A stretch of 64,000 bases of DNA from Acestrorhynchus altus (lineage: Eukaryota; Chordata; Actinopteri; Characiformes; Acestrorhynchidae): assembly GCA_034509495.1 (NCBI GenBank), contig CM067524.1, positions 1,934,774 through 1,998,773 of the forward strand, read 5' to 3'. The position numbers were made by a program, and so were the translations under genes. The first letter of the stretch is position 1; every line of letters starts with the position of its first letter. Shown here piece by piece: positions 1 to 13,586 of the stretch. The notes under the pieces are model-generated. The model saw only the letters and a list, made by a program, of their open reading frames with translations, ran no database searches and was not told the origin of the DNA.

Positions 1-65
1 AAAGTAGCGGCTTGTAGTCCAGAAAATACGGTAATTGTGATAAATGTGCGTGCTTTCACTAAAGA

Positions 66-200
66 TCCTGCTGCTGAATGCCATCAAATTCTCTTCCCTG
101 GACAGTAGAGAACCCAGCCAAAGCAGGATAAACTCTTTTTAATTCCATTGGTATCAGAAGAAACAGGTGTCCCAATACTTTTGTTCATAGAGTGCCAAAA
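66..200 (-). repeat. Partial copy of short DNA element family 1 (MITE-like)
   Basis: Fragment of a short non-autonomous DNA element found many times in this window. It ends in the reverse complement of the family terminus (GGTGTCCCAATACTTTTGTTC) after the typical text 'catcaaat...ccctggacagtagag'. It lies upstream of the first visible dync2i1 exon, presumably in an intron. Confidence 0.6.
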
Positions 201-435
201 GTACATTATAGTAAATATGATTCATCTATATAAATGTAATTAATTAAATTATATTGATCTTATAAAATTTAATTCTTGGAATATTTCACTGCATAAAAGT
301 AGACAAAATGTCAACAAAACAACCCCGAACAATTGTTCATGCGTGAGGAGAAGGGGGTCAAAACGGTGCTACAACAAAAACATACCCACAGTAAACAAAA
401 CAACTGTCCTGACTTAGCTGTCCTCACCCCACCAG

Positions 436-2447
436 GTCTGCGTCCAGGTGGGAAAGTGAAGCTCCTCCACAGTTCCTCTGTACAGACCAGTGAGAGGTCA
501 GCTGCTCACGGGGTCCCAGGGGTCACACCTCATCTCAGCCTGCTGCTGAAGTTCCTCCCATCAGACCCCAACCACTACTTCATTGGCACCAACATGGTGA
601 GGGGAGTGACGTGGTATGAGGGTAGAACATGGATCGTTTGTCTTGGTGCTTTTAAACCTTTAAAATGTTATTCACACATTAGTCCTTTATAGAACCAAAA
701 ATGGTTCTTCCATGGCAGGGGTGGAGAACCCTCAAGCACATCCGATTCAACTCGCCTGTTAATTACCAGATGCAACTGGTCTGCTGGAGCAGGGAATTCA
801 GCAAATCGTGCAGGACTCCAACCCTTGGTTCTCCACCCCTGTCCTAAGGCATTGCTTGATGCCGTGGTTTCCAACCAACTACTAGAGGACCTAGTCTCCT
901 GCTCTTCACACTCAAGAAAGGATTGTTAATGATCTGATTATCTGGATGAGGGTGTTGGGAGAAGGTTAAACACTGGAATGCAAAGCAGTGGGTTCATCAG
1001 GACCAGGGTTGGGAACCCTTTATAGCATCTTTATGTACCTAGTTCACTTTTTTATTATTATATAGATCAGGGTTTTCAGAAGGTCATTGCGAGAAGGTAA
1101 ATATTTGGAGATGTTTTGCTGAAATGAGGTGAAGACGAGGGGTTGTTTTGTAGGGTGTGGTGAGGCGGGGCACCAGGCACAGGCTGAGAGCCATCCCGAA
1201 GCTCTACAAGCCTGAGAATGGTGAGAGACCAGCAGAGGTGACCGCTCTGGACTTCTGCCCGTCTGGAGAGCCCTTCTTTCTGGTGAGGTTTACTGATGTT
1301 TTAAATGATTGATTGATTTTCTCGCTCAGACATACAGTGACGTCTGTTATTTGCATAATGTCTTCGGCCCTCCTTCAAGCAGTGCCACTGTAGTGCACAG
1401 GGGAGGTGCAGCCCACAGACTGTAAACCACTGTCCCAGTCCCTACATTCAGTCTGTAGACACGGACCAGTTCAACAGCCCAGTGTGAATTCACTGTTCCT
1501 CTAACGGCATGAAAACCAACCGATTTACACACGGTATCTCTGCCTATTCAGCTTACCACAGTTTAATCCCGCCCACTTATGCTGCATTTCTCAGGAGTCT
1601 CAGGTCTGAGTGCTTTTAGAACGAGGCACAAACAGGTCAGCCGATCAGAACCGAGCTCCTTTATCTTATTCCAGTCTTAAAGAGCAAGTAACAAAAGCAG
1701 CCTGTTTAATTCAAGTGGATGAATAGAATTATTCATAACATTTTATAATAATAATATAAATGTTATTTTTCTTCATAATTAACTTTATTATGACTAAATA
1801 CTAATAATAACAATAATAACACTGATATTAATAATAGTAAAGTCTTGCTTTATCATAAGTTAAATGCAGACTTTGTCTCGTAGGTCGGCTGCAGTGACGG
1901 TACAGTCCGGCTCCACTCTGTCCTGCGCGAGGAGCCGGTGTTGGAGTGGTCCTCAGGTTCAGGAGACGCACCGGTTCTGTCTGTGCTGTGGTCCAGAACC
2001 CGGCCTTCTGTCTTTTGTGTCCTGGATGTTGCTTCTGTCTTGCACATCTGGGACCTCGCAGAGAAAGACTTGTCTCCAATCATCACAGAGAGCTTCCAGA
2101 ATGACAGGTGAGAAGAGTCAGCTCTTCTAAAGAACCACAGTCAAAATAAACCGTATGGACAAAAGTATTGGGACACCCGCTCATTCACTGTTTCTTGTAA
2201 ATCAAGGGTATTAAAAAGAGCTCATCCTGCCTTTGTTGGAGTAACGCTCTGTCTCTCCCTCCCTCTCTTGTGCAGGGTGACCACTATGGCGGTGTTTGGT
2301 GAGGCAGCCAGATGGAGCCGCTACTCTGGAATGGCTCTGGCAAAGAAGTCTGGCAGGTTGGAGATCCACTTCCTGAAGCAGTCTCTCACAGTTCCTCAGC
2401 CTTCAGACACAGAGACGCTCCACCAGCTGGCACGGGACAACATCTAA
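436..2447 (+). CDS. dync2i1: dync2i1 (WDR60) C-terminal exons, cytoplasmic dynein 2 intermediate chain 1
   Basis: Last four exons of the dynein-2 intermediate chain that drives retrograde intraflagellar transport in cilia. Exons: about 436 (or 448)-596, 1154-1282, 1884-2107 and 2276-2447, ending in TAA at 2445-2447. All introns are GT-AG and the reading frame stays open throughout. The products contain FLPSDPNHYFIGTNMG, then a block with PAEVTALDFCPSGEPFFLVG, then SDGTVRLHSVLREEPVLEW and VLHIWDLAEKDLSPI. Together these match the C-terminal WD40 propeller of WDR60 as I remember it, including the ending ALAKKSGRLEIHFLK. The start of the first exon is uncertain because two acceptors (435, 447) are possible. 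The gene's 5' part lies outside the window. No disabling change is visible, unlike in the next three genes. Identification rests on remembered family sequence. Confidence 0.88.
714..846. repeat. Foldback element with terminal inverted repeats
   Basis: The left end GCAGGGGTGGAGAACC reappears in reverse complement at the right end (ggttctccacccctgtc), so the roughly 130 bp segment can fold on itself. The interior ('ctggtctgctggagcagggaattc...') resembles a common fish dispersed repeat. It sits in a dync2i1 intron. A small fragment of related text occurs near 61920-61965. Confidence 0.6.
2151..2262 (+). repeat. Element family 1 terminus in last dync2i1 intron
   Basis: Begins with the family terminus GGACAAAAGTATTGGGACAC and continues 'gctcattcactgtttctt...agctcatcctgcctttgttggagtaacgctctgtctct'. 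It stops about 13 bp before the last dync2i1 exon, so its C/T-rich end supplies part of the pyrimidine tract of that acceptor. Confidence 0.7.
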
Positions 2448-2668
2448 AATCCAGGAGAGACTACAGCTCTGGATTGTCATCAGTCCCTGGAAATCTGGGG
2501 CCTTATTCCAGCACAGTCTGGTGACCAATGAGTTCTATGGAACTGTGAAAAACAGCTGTAAGGCAGATGTTCTGTATGTATATTAGTAATGCTGCACATA
2601 CACTTGTTGTCAAACAAACAGTTGCACCCAGATGGACGTGTGGGATTGCAGTTCTGTTATGAAGGAAG

Positions 2669-3372
2669 ATGAAGGTGATCAGGATCAATAACTGATGATA
2701 ACTGTATCTGATCTGATCAATATTTATTGATCTACTCATACAGAAGTGGTGTCTCTCAGTACGACGTCGGGTTTAAAGCAACACGCCAGACGTCTCTGCA
2801 TGGAATTATAGAGGTTCCTAATGGTGTCCTGTGATGATCCATCCCATGCAGCTTGAATGTTCTCACTCAGTTCTGCAGATGGTGTGGTAGGGGTGGAGTG
2901 TTGATAGAGCGTCCAATAGCATCCACACATTTTCAATCAGGGACAGGTCTGGAGATGAGACCGACCACAGCATAGTATCTATGTCTTCAAGACAAGAGCT
3001 TGAGATGGCAGCAGTGTGTGGACGAGTGTTGTCCTGTTGGAATAGAGCACCGGAGTGTGTGTTCAGAGAAGGTAGAACCACTGGTTTCAGAACCTCATAA
3101 ACATAATATTGGACTCAAAGTTCCTGTAATGAAGACCGAAGGGGGATCTAGCAGCATAGAAAACTGCACCCACAGCATCACACCAGACCTGGACGTGTGA
3201 TGCTTTACAACAAACCATTGATCTTGGCGCTGACCACGGCGCCTCCACACGCAGATTCATTGGTCATCTCCACCAAGAAAAAGCTGGACGCATCACGGAA
3301 AACGACCCACTGCTATTCTGAGCGACTCCATGACTGTCTGGCACAACATCATTGCAGTCGGTTGATTCGTTC
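2669..3372 (-). mobile_element. Degraded Tc1/mariner-type transposase remnant, copy 1
   Basis: The minus strand still reads FQQDNTRPHTAAIS, then SVSSPDLSLIENVWMLLDAL. This is the catalytic-domain C terminus of Tc1/mariner transposases (the D of FQQDN..PHTA and the SPDL.PIEN.W signature). The reading frame is broken and the element lacks recognisable ends. It lies within the dync2i1 3' UTR or downstream flank. A second, closely similar copy in the same orientation occurs at 58655-59300. Confidence 0.75.
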
Positions 3373-3620
3373 TGGGTGCAAATATTTGTTTGACGCTGAT
3401 TTGAATCATTCCTTTCAAACCAGTTCAGCAGACTGTGCTGGACCGGTCATCACAGGGTGGGTTGTAGACTGTTTGAGTGTGATGGTCTTCTGTCTCAGCC
3501 GTGGAGACTTTAGTTTAGAAGATCTTGTTTAGAGGTGCAGAGGGAGGCTGGTTGCCTTTCCTCTCTGCAGATAGTGAATTAGAGCTCCTCTCAGGGAAAC
3601 ACTCTGAATGTACATCGATA

Positions 3621-3626
3621 AATAAA
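3621..3626 (+). terminator. dync2i1: Candidate polyadenylation signal of dync2i1
   Basis: AATAAA about 1.2 kb after the dync2i1 stop codon. ATTAAA at 3741-3746 is an alternative. The intervening 3' UTR would contain the Tc1-like remnant. Confidence 0.4.
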
Positions 3627-3771
3627 ATACTACACACGTTCAGCATGATCTCAACCTGTACAAGAGGATCTGTTCATGTCTCCATATCTCCATATCTCCA
3701 TTTCTCCATATCTTCATCCAAAGTTCACTGTTATTTTTGTATTAAAGTTACAGTTGCTTTATAACAATGTG

Positions 3772-3808
3772 TATTTGTTTGTTTGTTTGTTTGTTTGTTT
3801 GTTTGTTT
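3772..3808. repeat. (TTTG)n microsatellite
   Basis: Perfect run of gttt/tttg units between dync2i1 and wdr97. Confidence 0.9.
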
Positions 3809-3854
3809 ATACATAAAGATGGAAAGACAGAATTTATGGCCAAAGGTCCTGTTC

Positions 3855-4252
3855 ATGAAAGCACTCAGCTACTATAATTTTCACCCATTGCTGACACAGA
3901 TGTGAAAATGCACACACAGCTTGTCTAGTCCCTGTAGAGAAGTAGTGCCAATAGATCAGAACTCTCTGGAGCAGATAAACAAACATGTCTAATGCCAGGC
4001 GTGGACTAGAGGGGTATAAAGCCCCCCAGCATTGACCTGTGGAGCAGTGGAACTGTGTTCTGTGGAGTGATTGGTGTGTGGATCATCCAACATCCTTACG
4101 TCAATGTTCTCATGCAATCAAATCCTGACAGCAATGCTTTAGAATCTAGTAGAACGTCTTCCCTGGACTGGATACACTATTTTTAATACCCTTGATTTCA
4201 GAAGAAACTCTGAATGAGCAGGTGTCCCAATACTTTTTGTCCATATCTTGTT
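3855..4252 (-). repeat. Near full-length element family 1 copy
   Basis: The longest copy of family 1 in the window. It runs from 'ttttcacccattgctgacacagatg' through 'cttgtctagtccctgtagag', 'gagcagataaac' and 'gcccccagcattgacctgtggagcag' to the terminus GGTGTCCCAATACTTTTTGTCC. It has no coding capacity. The internal order of these blocks recurs in the copies at 11957, 44480, 46190 and 63170, which defines the family. Confidence 0.75.
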
Positions 4253-5399
4253 TATCTTACAAAGACGATCTGCAGTCTTGGTGGTTCAGTTCTGGTCTCT
4301 TAGCTACGCTGAGTTTTGGGTTCGTTTCCAGGAAACCTCTCTGAGGGAAGTCCTCAGTGAAGTTTATGGAAACCAGTAAGAGCTTTAAACAATGGGCTGT
4401 GTATCCAGTCTGCTGCCATGGAGGCAGTGTGTACTGCTTCAGAGGAGGCCAGTCTGGATGAACAGAGAAGCAGAGAGAAGATCAGTGTGTTTATGGGCTA
4501 AAGGATCCAGTTCTCCTGGATCTGCTGGAAGATTTCACCAACTGGGCTGCTGAAACATAGTCCCCCAGCTGTGATGACCGGTGGGTGCAATGGACTTGAC
4601 CACTGGGATGAGGGAAGGGAAAGAACATCTGGAGTGGAAAAACTTGGACAAGGATCTCAAACAGAAGACGGAGAGGGTGAGAGACAGATAAATGGACAGA
4701 TAACCAGATGGCCAGATTTTCAAGCACCTTCTCCAAAACCAACTCAGATCTTCGGAAACCAGCAAAAAATTAATCTTAAATTTTTTTAACTTAAAGATCA
4801 TGTACTTTTACTTTGTAAAAACAAACACTGATTTAAAATGTTATGTTCTTGTCTGGATGCATTAAAATTCCTAACAGGAACCCTGGCATTGTTGCGCGCT
4901 GAGTTGAGCTCCTCTTCTGTGGACGCTGGCACAGAAAAAGCCATGATAACGAGGCTTAGTTCCAACAATCCATATTCCCATAACTAGGGTATGGAGGTGA
5001 TGAGCTGCTCTCCAGTATCAACAACAAGTCACCATCCCATTGTACCACCAGCTCTGACTAGAGCCTTCTCTACGGGGCGGGGTTTGTAAATTTTGTGGGT
5101 GTATCTATATTTAGGCAAGACTGTGATGTAACAGTTTGGGACTTTTGGAAATGGCTTGTTTAACATGTCTGATTTGGTTCTGCTGGATGTTCTTTTGAAG
5201 GAAGAGCAGCAGTGATTGAGGTTCATGAGATTCCCGCTACTGAACTCCCATTTTTCCGCTTTACCAGGACCAACAGGTTTTCCATTCGGAGGCACTTTTA
5301 AAGGAACACGTGCTGTGATTCCTGGCTGCAGATGATGCCTCCATAAATGCCTCTTCTTTTGATTAGTTTAATCTTCACTGTCTCTGATTTCTGCCGCAG
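4253..5399. other. Upstream flank of wdr97, 5' exons unresolved
   Basis: The first certain wdr97 exon (5400) starts in phase 0 without a convincing initiator, so earlier exons are expected. Candidates are a 44 bp segment at 4332-4375 with good splice signals (tttccag / gtaaga-like) and an ATG at 4420 opening a short acidic frame (MEAVCTASEEASLDEQRS). Neither joins in phase with 5400, so at least one further exon is missing or these are false. The stretch 5000-5290 looks like an old dispersed repeat that I could not place. Confidence 0.3.
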
Positions 5400-8300
5400 T
5401 GCTCTGACCCCTGTCTCAGCCGGATGACCCACGGCCTCCAGTACGTCCAGCATGTCCCCTGTGAGGACATCATCAAGCACATGAGTTGCAGTGTTGGAGC
5501 AGGGGGCTTTCTGAGTTTGCACCGCAGTGGGTCTGTGAGGTTTTATCTGCCGGACGGCCGTCTGAGAGGCACACCCTCCCCGTCCATCACCGTGCCCTAC
5601 GATGGCCTCACACCCACACAACGCCCGGACAGACTAGTGGGCTGGGGGCCTGGGGCAACACTTACACTGCTGGACACACAGTTAACTCCACTGACCCACG
5701 CCCAGGACCCCCTCGATATAAGAGTGTGTCAGGTATGGATCATATGCTTTAGATATGCTTTGAATTTGCTGTTTATATAGGTTTTACATGTTTTTCTGTA
5801 AACACTTGGCAATGGGAACCACATGGGATACCACAGCAACTACTGAGCAACCACCTGAAAATACTATAGCAATCACCTAGAAACTCTAAAGCATCCCACT
5901 ATGATACCACAACAACCACCTAGCTACATCATAATAACTACCCTATATACCATTGCAACCACTTAGCAACATCATAATATCTACCCTAGATACCATAGAA
6001 ACACCATAGGAACCACTAAGGAAATACTTATTAACACCAGATGAACTACCCTAGCAAACACCTAGTAGCCACTTAACAGCATAATACTGTTTTAATTCCC
6101 ATATATACCATGGCAACCACCTAACAACACCAAAGGAACCACTGAGCAACTATTTAACCACACCAGATAAACTACCTGGAATATCAATGCAACCACCTCA
6201 CACACCACACAATTTGTACCACCTAGCAATACTATAGCAACTACCTGGGATACCATAGCAACCACATTGCCAAAATCTTTTTATTATTAAACTTTTTTTT
6301 TTATAAAAGCAGTGTTTATTTTTCACTGGATGGGTTCAATTCCACCTGCAGCACACTTGATTCAACATCATTAAGCACTGATTTACCAAAGCAGGAGGTC
6401 AGAAATGAGCATTAATAATAATAATGGTTAATATTATGATAAATCACTGACTCCAGGAGGAGAACTGCGGAGATCTTTAATGAAGACAGGGATGGAGAAG
6501 CTCCACGTCCTGTAGGAATGTTATTTATTGATTATTCTAATGTTAGTGTTTGACTGAGAGAAGAAACCCTCACTGCTCAGATCATTTACACTGAAACTCT
6601 CTCGCTCTCCAGGTGTTGGAAGGCTCTCTGGAGTTGGTCACAGCTGGAGCTGGTAATGTGTGTGTGTGGTGTGCGGACCACTTGGTGTGTCGCCTGCAGG
6701 TGTTGGAGGGTTTGGATGGATGCACTGTGTTCACGCATCTCGCAGTGGTTCCAGCTGTGGCCCCGAAAGGCCTGCGAGCACTGGCCCTGTGTGACAGAGC
6801 TCTTACTGTAGTGGACCTGACCAAGGGTCGCATCCTGGAGCGCAGAACGAACCTCCACCTCAGGTGAGCTGACCGATCAACATCAACGTGGAGAGGAGTT
6901 CAACCACTGGATCATCTTTAGAATAGTTTAAAAAAAATAAATAAAATAAATATATATAATAAATATTACTGTTAAAAAGCATCAAACTTCTGAACTTTTA
7001 AACTTTAAAAGTTTAAAAATACAATAATTAAAAATTACAACTGAAATGAATAAATAATTATTTAAAAACAATTAAATTACAATTAGAAAGTTAGGATGGC
7101 CTTTGAAAATATATTTTTTTAATTGGTGCTTAAAATTGTAGATGCAACGATTAAAATTCAAGTAAATAATTTAAATGTTACTGTTTTTAATTTTATTGTA
7201 GAACATTACTGTTCAAACCCTGAGAATCACTGTTAAAAACTTGATCATTTAATAAAGATTAATTTTGTTTATTATAGAATATTTTATCTTCATTACGCTG
7301 AAAGTGAAATATCTGAAGCGTTTTTGTGTTAAAGTTGATTTGGTGAACTTAATTTGAGATTCTGAATTTCTGGTTTTCATCATCTATAAGCCAAACTGAT
7401 CAACAGTAACACAAACAAACAAACAAACAAACAAACAAGGCCTGAAATGTGACTTTACAGCTAATAAACATAAAGTGACCATATTCTCGTTTTTGAGATG
7501 CACCGGCGTTTTTGAGTCTTCAGCGTTGGCCCCATTGTTGGACCAGGTCTTGGAACATCTGGATCCTCTCTGGTCCTGAGGGTGGAAGGCTTGCTGCTCT
7601 AATACAACCTGTAGTGACGACGTTTTCTACGTGAAACGACTCACGAGCGGCTGATTTATAGCATTAAATGATATTTGAACTGTAGCCGACATGCTGTCCT
7701 GCACTGTGGTCACTCCCTGTAGGCGTATCACAGGGCTGGTGTACTGCCCCCAGCAGCAGGTCGTGGTGACTGCGTCTGAAGATGTCACCGTCAGAGTGTG
7801 GGGGCCAGACTGGGAGCTGCTCATGTCATTCGTGGGACACACTGGTATGAAAATAACAACCCTGATTAACGCTGTAACCTCACTGATCAGTCGCATAACC
7901 GATGAAGGATTATAGATTCACACACACACCACGTGTCCAGATGTTTGAGGAATGCATTCAGCTACTTTAAACGGCACCCACTGCTGACACAGATGTGCAA
8001 ATGCACACACAGCTTGTCTAGTCCCTGTAGAGATGTGTTGCCAAATGAATATGACTCTCTGGAGCAGATAAACCTGACTTTACCTCTGCTACACTGTCCC
8101 CCATGTCCTCTTTTTGTCTGGATGTGTTTCCAGCCGTGGTCACGTCCCTGTTGCTGTGTCCTCTGTCCGGTCTGCTGCTGTCCTCATCTCTGGATGGGAC
8201 TCTGCGTTCCTGGAGCCTGCAGACAGGTGACCAAGTACAGGTCGTACCCGCCCTGGCCTGCTCTGACCCTCCGCTGTCCCTTGGAGGTCCCAGCTCTTCT

Positions 8301-9044
8301 GGCACCTTCTTCTCTCTCTCCAGGTCTGGCATACATTTCTGGACCTTCAGCAAGCTCTACGAGCTGCACTGCAAGCTGGGCAGGGACACATCTGGACCTC
8401 TCCGTCAAATACTAGCCCCGTCTTCTTTCTCGCCCAACTCTGCTCCCATAGTGTGCGTTCACAGGGACAGTGTTTCTCTGGTGTCCAGGGAGACGGGGGA
8501 GGTGATCACCACATTCAGAGCCAATAGCAGAGTGCGGTGTGCTGATTACTGTGTCTGGAGAGAGGTTTTATTGGTTCTGTCTGAAGAGGGGGTGGTGATT
8601 AGAGCCAGTACACTGACCAAACTGGTGACCGTGCTGGATGAGCAGAAAAGTGATTGGTTGATTGAGAAACTGCAGGTGAAGGTGGGGCTGGCCTGCTGTA
8701 TGGCGCTGTACAGCAGCATCACGGAGCCACAGAGGGTCCTGGAGGAGTGGAGGTCACTGCGGGAGCAGAGAGGACTCAAATCAAGGAACCGGAAACCGCT
8801 GGAGGACGACAGGAACAGGTGGGGTTGGACACGCTGTGTTTTCTGTGCTGTTACAGTAAATATTTATTGAAATGTGTAGTTACTTATATAATCACAATCA
8901 TCGTCATCTTCAGAGATGGGTCCCGCTTTGTCCTGGTGGGTACGACTGTGTGTGGAGACACCATGTCAGTGCCACACGTTTGCCTATGATGCCAGATCAC
9001 CTTTGGTCTTCGTTACAGCCAATCAGAGGCTTTCCATTTTTACA

Positions 9045-9098
<54 letters not shown>

Positions 9099-9260
9099 CT
9101 GCCAGGTTTCTGATTATGCTGGGTCATCACAGTGGGACTATTAGTGTGATGAACATGTCTGGAGATTCTGGAAATGTCCAGTACACAGTCTCCGCCCACA
9201 ATGGCCAGGATGTCCACTGTATACGGGCTTACCCTGACAGCAACTGCATTCTTACTGCTG

Positions 9261-9308
<48 letters not shown>

Positions 9309-9726
9309 TAATGATGATTTCAGTGGTAGATGATGAACGTAGTGGTAATGATTCAGATTCATCCTGATGGTGGTGATGAAGATGATGATGACAGTGATGA
9401 AGATACGGTGTTGGTGCTCCACAGGTGAGGATAGGTCAGTGCTCGTGTGGAGGGTGTTCCCGTACGCGCAGGAGTGTGTGATTCTGCACATCAGTGTGTT
9501 CTGTGCTCACACTCCGGTGTGTGTGGCTTTGCTGGGCCCCCTGCTGACCATTGGCCTCCAGCAGCCTCAGAGCGCCACCTACAGCCTGGTGCAGTATGAC
9601 CTGAACACACACACTCGCAATGACCACCCTCCACAACATGACCACCAAAGAACCATCACAGGTAACACACACACACGTGCGCACAGACACTGACCAAGAG
9701 TTGAGGAAGTTAGATTAGTGTATAAT

Positions 9727-9786
<60 letters not shown>

Positions 9787-9884
9787 GGCTGTGTGTTTGT
9801 CCAAAGCTGCGTGTGTTTGTCTCCTGCAGTCAGGATGGGACAGTGCGTATCTGGGATGAGGAGAACCGGCTGGTAAGGTCAGCG

Positions 9885-9919
<35 letters not shown>

Positions 9920-9967
9920 CACATGTGAGTGTGAGCTGTTATAAATAATTAGATTGTAGATTATTTG

Positions 9968-10025
<58 letters not shown>

Positions 10026-10167
10026 GCAGGACTCTGGAGCTGAACGCTGAGCCGGAGTGTGTTGAGTTCAGTGGGGAGAGAGGAGAGCTGCTGTTGGGAA
10101 TCAGAGGAGACCTGTACAGAATACACTGTACACACACACTTCCCCACCACTTCCAACTGCAGGTACA

Positions 10168-10205
<38 letters not shown>

Positions 10206-10510
10206 ACCATATGTAACAAGGATCCTACTAATGTTAACCCTAATCGTAAGTCGTAACTGCACTAACTCTAACCGTAAAACCGAATCTTAAACGTCATTTT
10301 AACTCTATTAACTCTAATATTAAAATGAAACTTAAACCTAACCTTAACTCTAAACCTAACTCTGATCTTAATCAATCAATCACTCTCTCTCCCTCCCTCC
10401 CTCCCTCCCTCCCTCTCTTCATCTATCCATCCAGTTGCTGTATGATGAGGAACTGTCTGATCCAGAGTCTGATCCACTTGCCTCTTGCAGCACAACCTGT
10501 AAACACTGGT

Positions 10511-10571
<61 letters not shown>

Positions 10572-10776
10572 GAGAGAGAGATTTTACAAATATTGTGGTG
10601 TATATTTTGAAGACACACACACACACACGCATTGTCTCTCTTTGCAGGTGTGTGAGCTCTGCTGCCATTGAGGTGGGCTGTCCTGAAAAACAGGAAGAGA
10701 CAAAAGACTCAGTGAGTGGACAGAGAGCGAGAGAGAGAGCGAGAGAGAGAGTGAGTGGACAGAGAGCGAGAGAGAG

Positions 10777-10839
<63 letters not shown>

Positions 10840-10874
10840 CCTGCACCTGCTTACACACAACATTTTTATTTTTA

Positions 10875-10927
<53 letters not shown>

Positions 10928-13526
10928 AGGGCCACAGGGAGCTGGAGGTTTGCTGGAGAGGAACCGAGACCTGCTCTCACTGCAGAGTGGAGAGACCCTC
11001 AGCAGGACAAAGAAACCCACCAGCACTCCACAGACCCGGAGACAGGCCTTCACCCAGTACCTTCAGCTCCTGTACGGCCAACCTGAACACGTTCATGTAG
11101 GATAACACACACATTTTCAAAAGGGCTTCTCCTCCCGTCTCTACAACATCTATACACACCCCTGATCTGAACTGTAACTGACTGCTTATAAACGGTATGT
11201 GTGTGTAGATACCAGATGACGACCCACTGGACCTGCACGCTCCTCTGTCTCCCCCCAAACCACCTGAAGAACCACATCTGACCCCACCAGCACTGCAAGA
11301 GGGCTTCTTCCCCAACCGCAGTCTGGTGAAGAGACTGGACAGGACACAAACACAGGTTACACACAAGCATTGGAGCATTTCTATTGGTCCATTCATCCAG
11401 AACTTCTGACACAGTATAAAGGACAGATTGGATGCCAGGGCGTAAATATAATTATAACGTTTATAATAATTCTATCATTATTGTCATTTGGTCCAAATAA
11501 GATCCAAAAGCAACCTGAATGTCCTTTTTTAAGTTTTCTATTAATGTATCAGAATTATCAGAACTTTAATCCTGAAGTTTGAACACTGTGTGAGCAAAGA
11601 AACAGCCCTCCTTTCTCATTTTCCTCTATAACCCAATATCTGGGTCAGTGACGCCATTAGCCACGCCCCTCTCTGATCAGTCAGAGTCTGCATGCAGGTG
11701 GACGGAGTAGTAAACGTACTGGACACGAATCATAATGAGTGATGTCAGAGATTCTGTCTCTCTGTCTTGTGTTCCTACAGGAACGTCCCCATGCCCCACT
11801 AGGTTTTTTCCCCAACTCTGTGTTAATTGGACAGCTGTGGCCAGATGTGGGGATGGAAAGCACCGTGCCTACGAAACCTTGGAAGCTACGTGCCAACCTC
11901 ATCCACAAGACTGAGGAGGTGAGGGCTGAAGACCAGCCTCAACCGCAGAGATACGCTGTATGTCCAAATGTTTGTGGACATCCATTCAAATGAATTCCTT
12001 CAGCTACATTAAGTTGCACCCATTGCTGCCACAGATGTGCAAATGCACACACAGCTTGTCTAATCCCTGCACCACGTCCAATGCCAGATACCAGGTATGG
12101 GCTAAAGGAGTACATAGACCCCAGCATTGACCTGTAGAGTTATGGATGAGGTGGGGTGGTGATCATCCAACATCCTGACCTCACGAACTCTCTCATCGCT
12201 GAACGCAATCAAATCACAGTAAATGTTCCAAAATCTTGTATAAAGTCTTCCTACACAGTAGAGACAGTTACTCCAACAAAAGCAGGAAAAAACTCTTTTT
12301 GAACACCCTTGATTATGATTGGTGTCCCAATACTTTGTCCAAGAAAAAATTTCCATACCATTTGCTTGTCTCTGTTGGACAGAATCGGGCGGAGAAGCAG
12401 GAGGAGCAGTATGTTTGTGATGAGGAAGTGAAGGAGTTTGATATGGGCTCTCCGGTACATGTTGTAGAGAACCCCCCGAGTCCACCACCATCGCCCCCAA
12501 AAGAAAGGATCAAATACATACCAAGGGTGTGTATCACGTGCTTGTGTGTGTGTGTGGGTGTGTTTAACCAGAAACCTCCAACAAATAAAAATTAGCAGTA
12601 TTATGCAAGCCGTACTTGCTCCTGGGCTCCCCCTACAGTCAGTATGTGGAGTTCACGCTTTAGACACTCAAAGAGTGCACATTTCACATGCAATGCCGAT
12701 GCCCTAGGGCATCACCGGGATGGGTGCTGTGTCTCTGTTAATGAGCAGGGAGCATCATAACGATTTGTAGTTGTTCTCAAAGTTAAAATCCTGTATAATG
12801 TTGTTTTTAATTTCATGACGAGATCAGAACGTGGCTTGATACCTTTAGAAGCATTTTTTGTGATGACAGAGTTTTGCCTTCTCTCTACTTCCTGTTTCCC
12901 TTCTCTCAGCCACCAAAGCCCCTTCCTCCAATTAGACGAACCCCACCTTCCAAGTGCCCCCCATCTCCACCTAAACCACTCACTCCACCTCCATCTTCAC
13001 CTCCTCTCCCATCCCCATCCCCATCCCCATCCCCAACCAAACTAGCCACGCCTCCACCACCCCGCACTCCTTCACCACAGTTGCCCTTCTTCTTGCAGCA
13101 GTTTCTGGAGGAGCAGTGGTTCCACAGCATATACCCTGACCTGAGGGTGAGTTTCACAGCATAGACCCATGCAATGTTTTGGGGACACATAGGAGCATAA
13201 AAGTTTGGCCTATGTTTTGTTTCTACACTCTGTCCATCCTATCAGCTCCTCTGACCACACAGGAGAGGCCTGTGGTTCTATCCAGATTAGCTCATCTGTT
13301 TTTCTTTCTGCAGATTTTTCACTCTCGATCTTCAATGATCAGGACCGCACAGGACCACCACAGAGCAGATATTATAATACTATAATACATAATAGCTGTT
13401 CTGTGGTGGTCCTGTGGGGTCCTGATCATTGAAGATCAGGGTGAAAGGAGGAGAATAAAGTCTGCAGAGAAACAGAAGGAATCCATAGCCCTGTGATTAT
13501 AGAATAATTAGAATAATGCGTGGTTG

Positions 13527-13586
<60 letters not shown>

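Noticed and set aside
4332..4506. Possible 5' exons of wdr97 (44 bp segment and MEAVCTASEEASLDEQ frame)
   Set aside because: Splice signals look fair but neither joins in phase with the first certain exon at 5400.
9023..10980. Open frames made of CVCVCV, HTHTHT or SLSLSL stretches on both strands
   Set aside because: Translations of GT/CA/GA microsatellites inside wdr97 introns.
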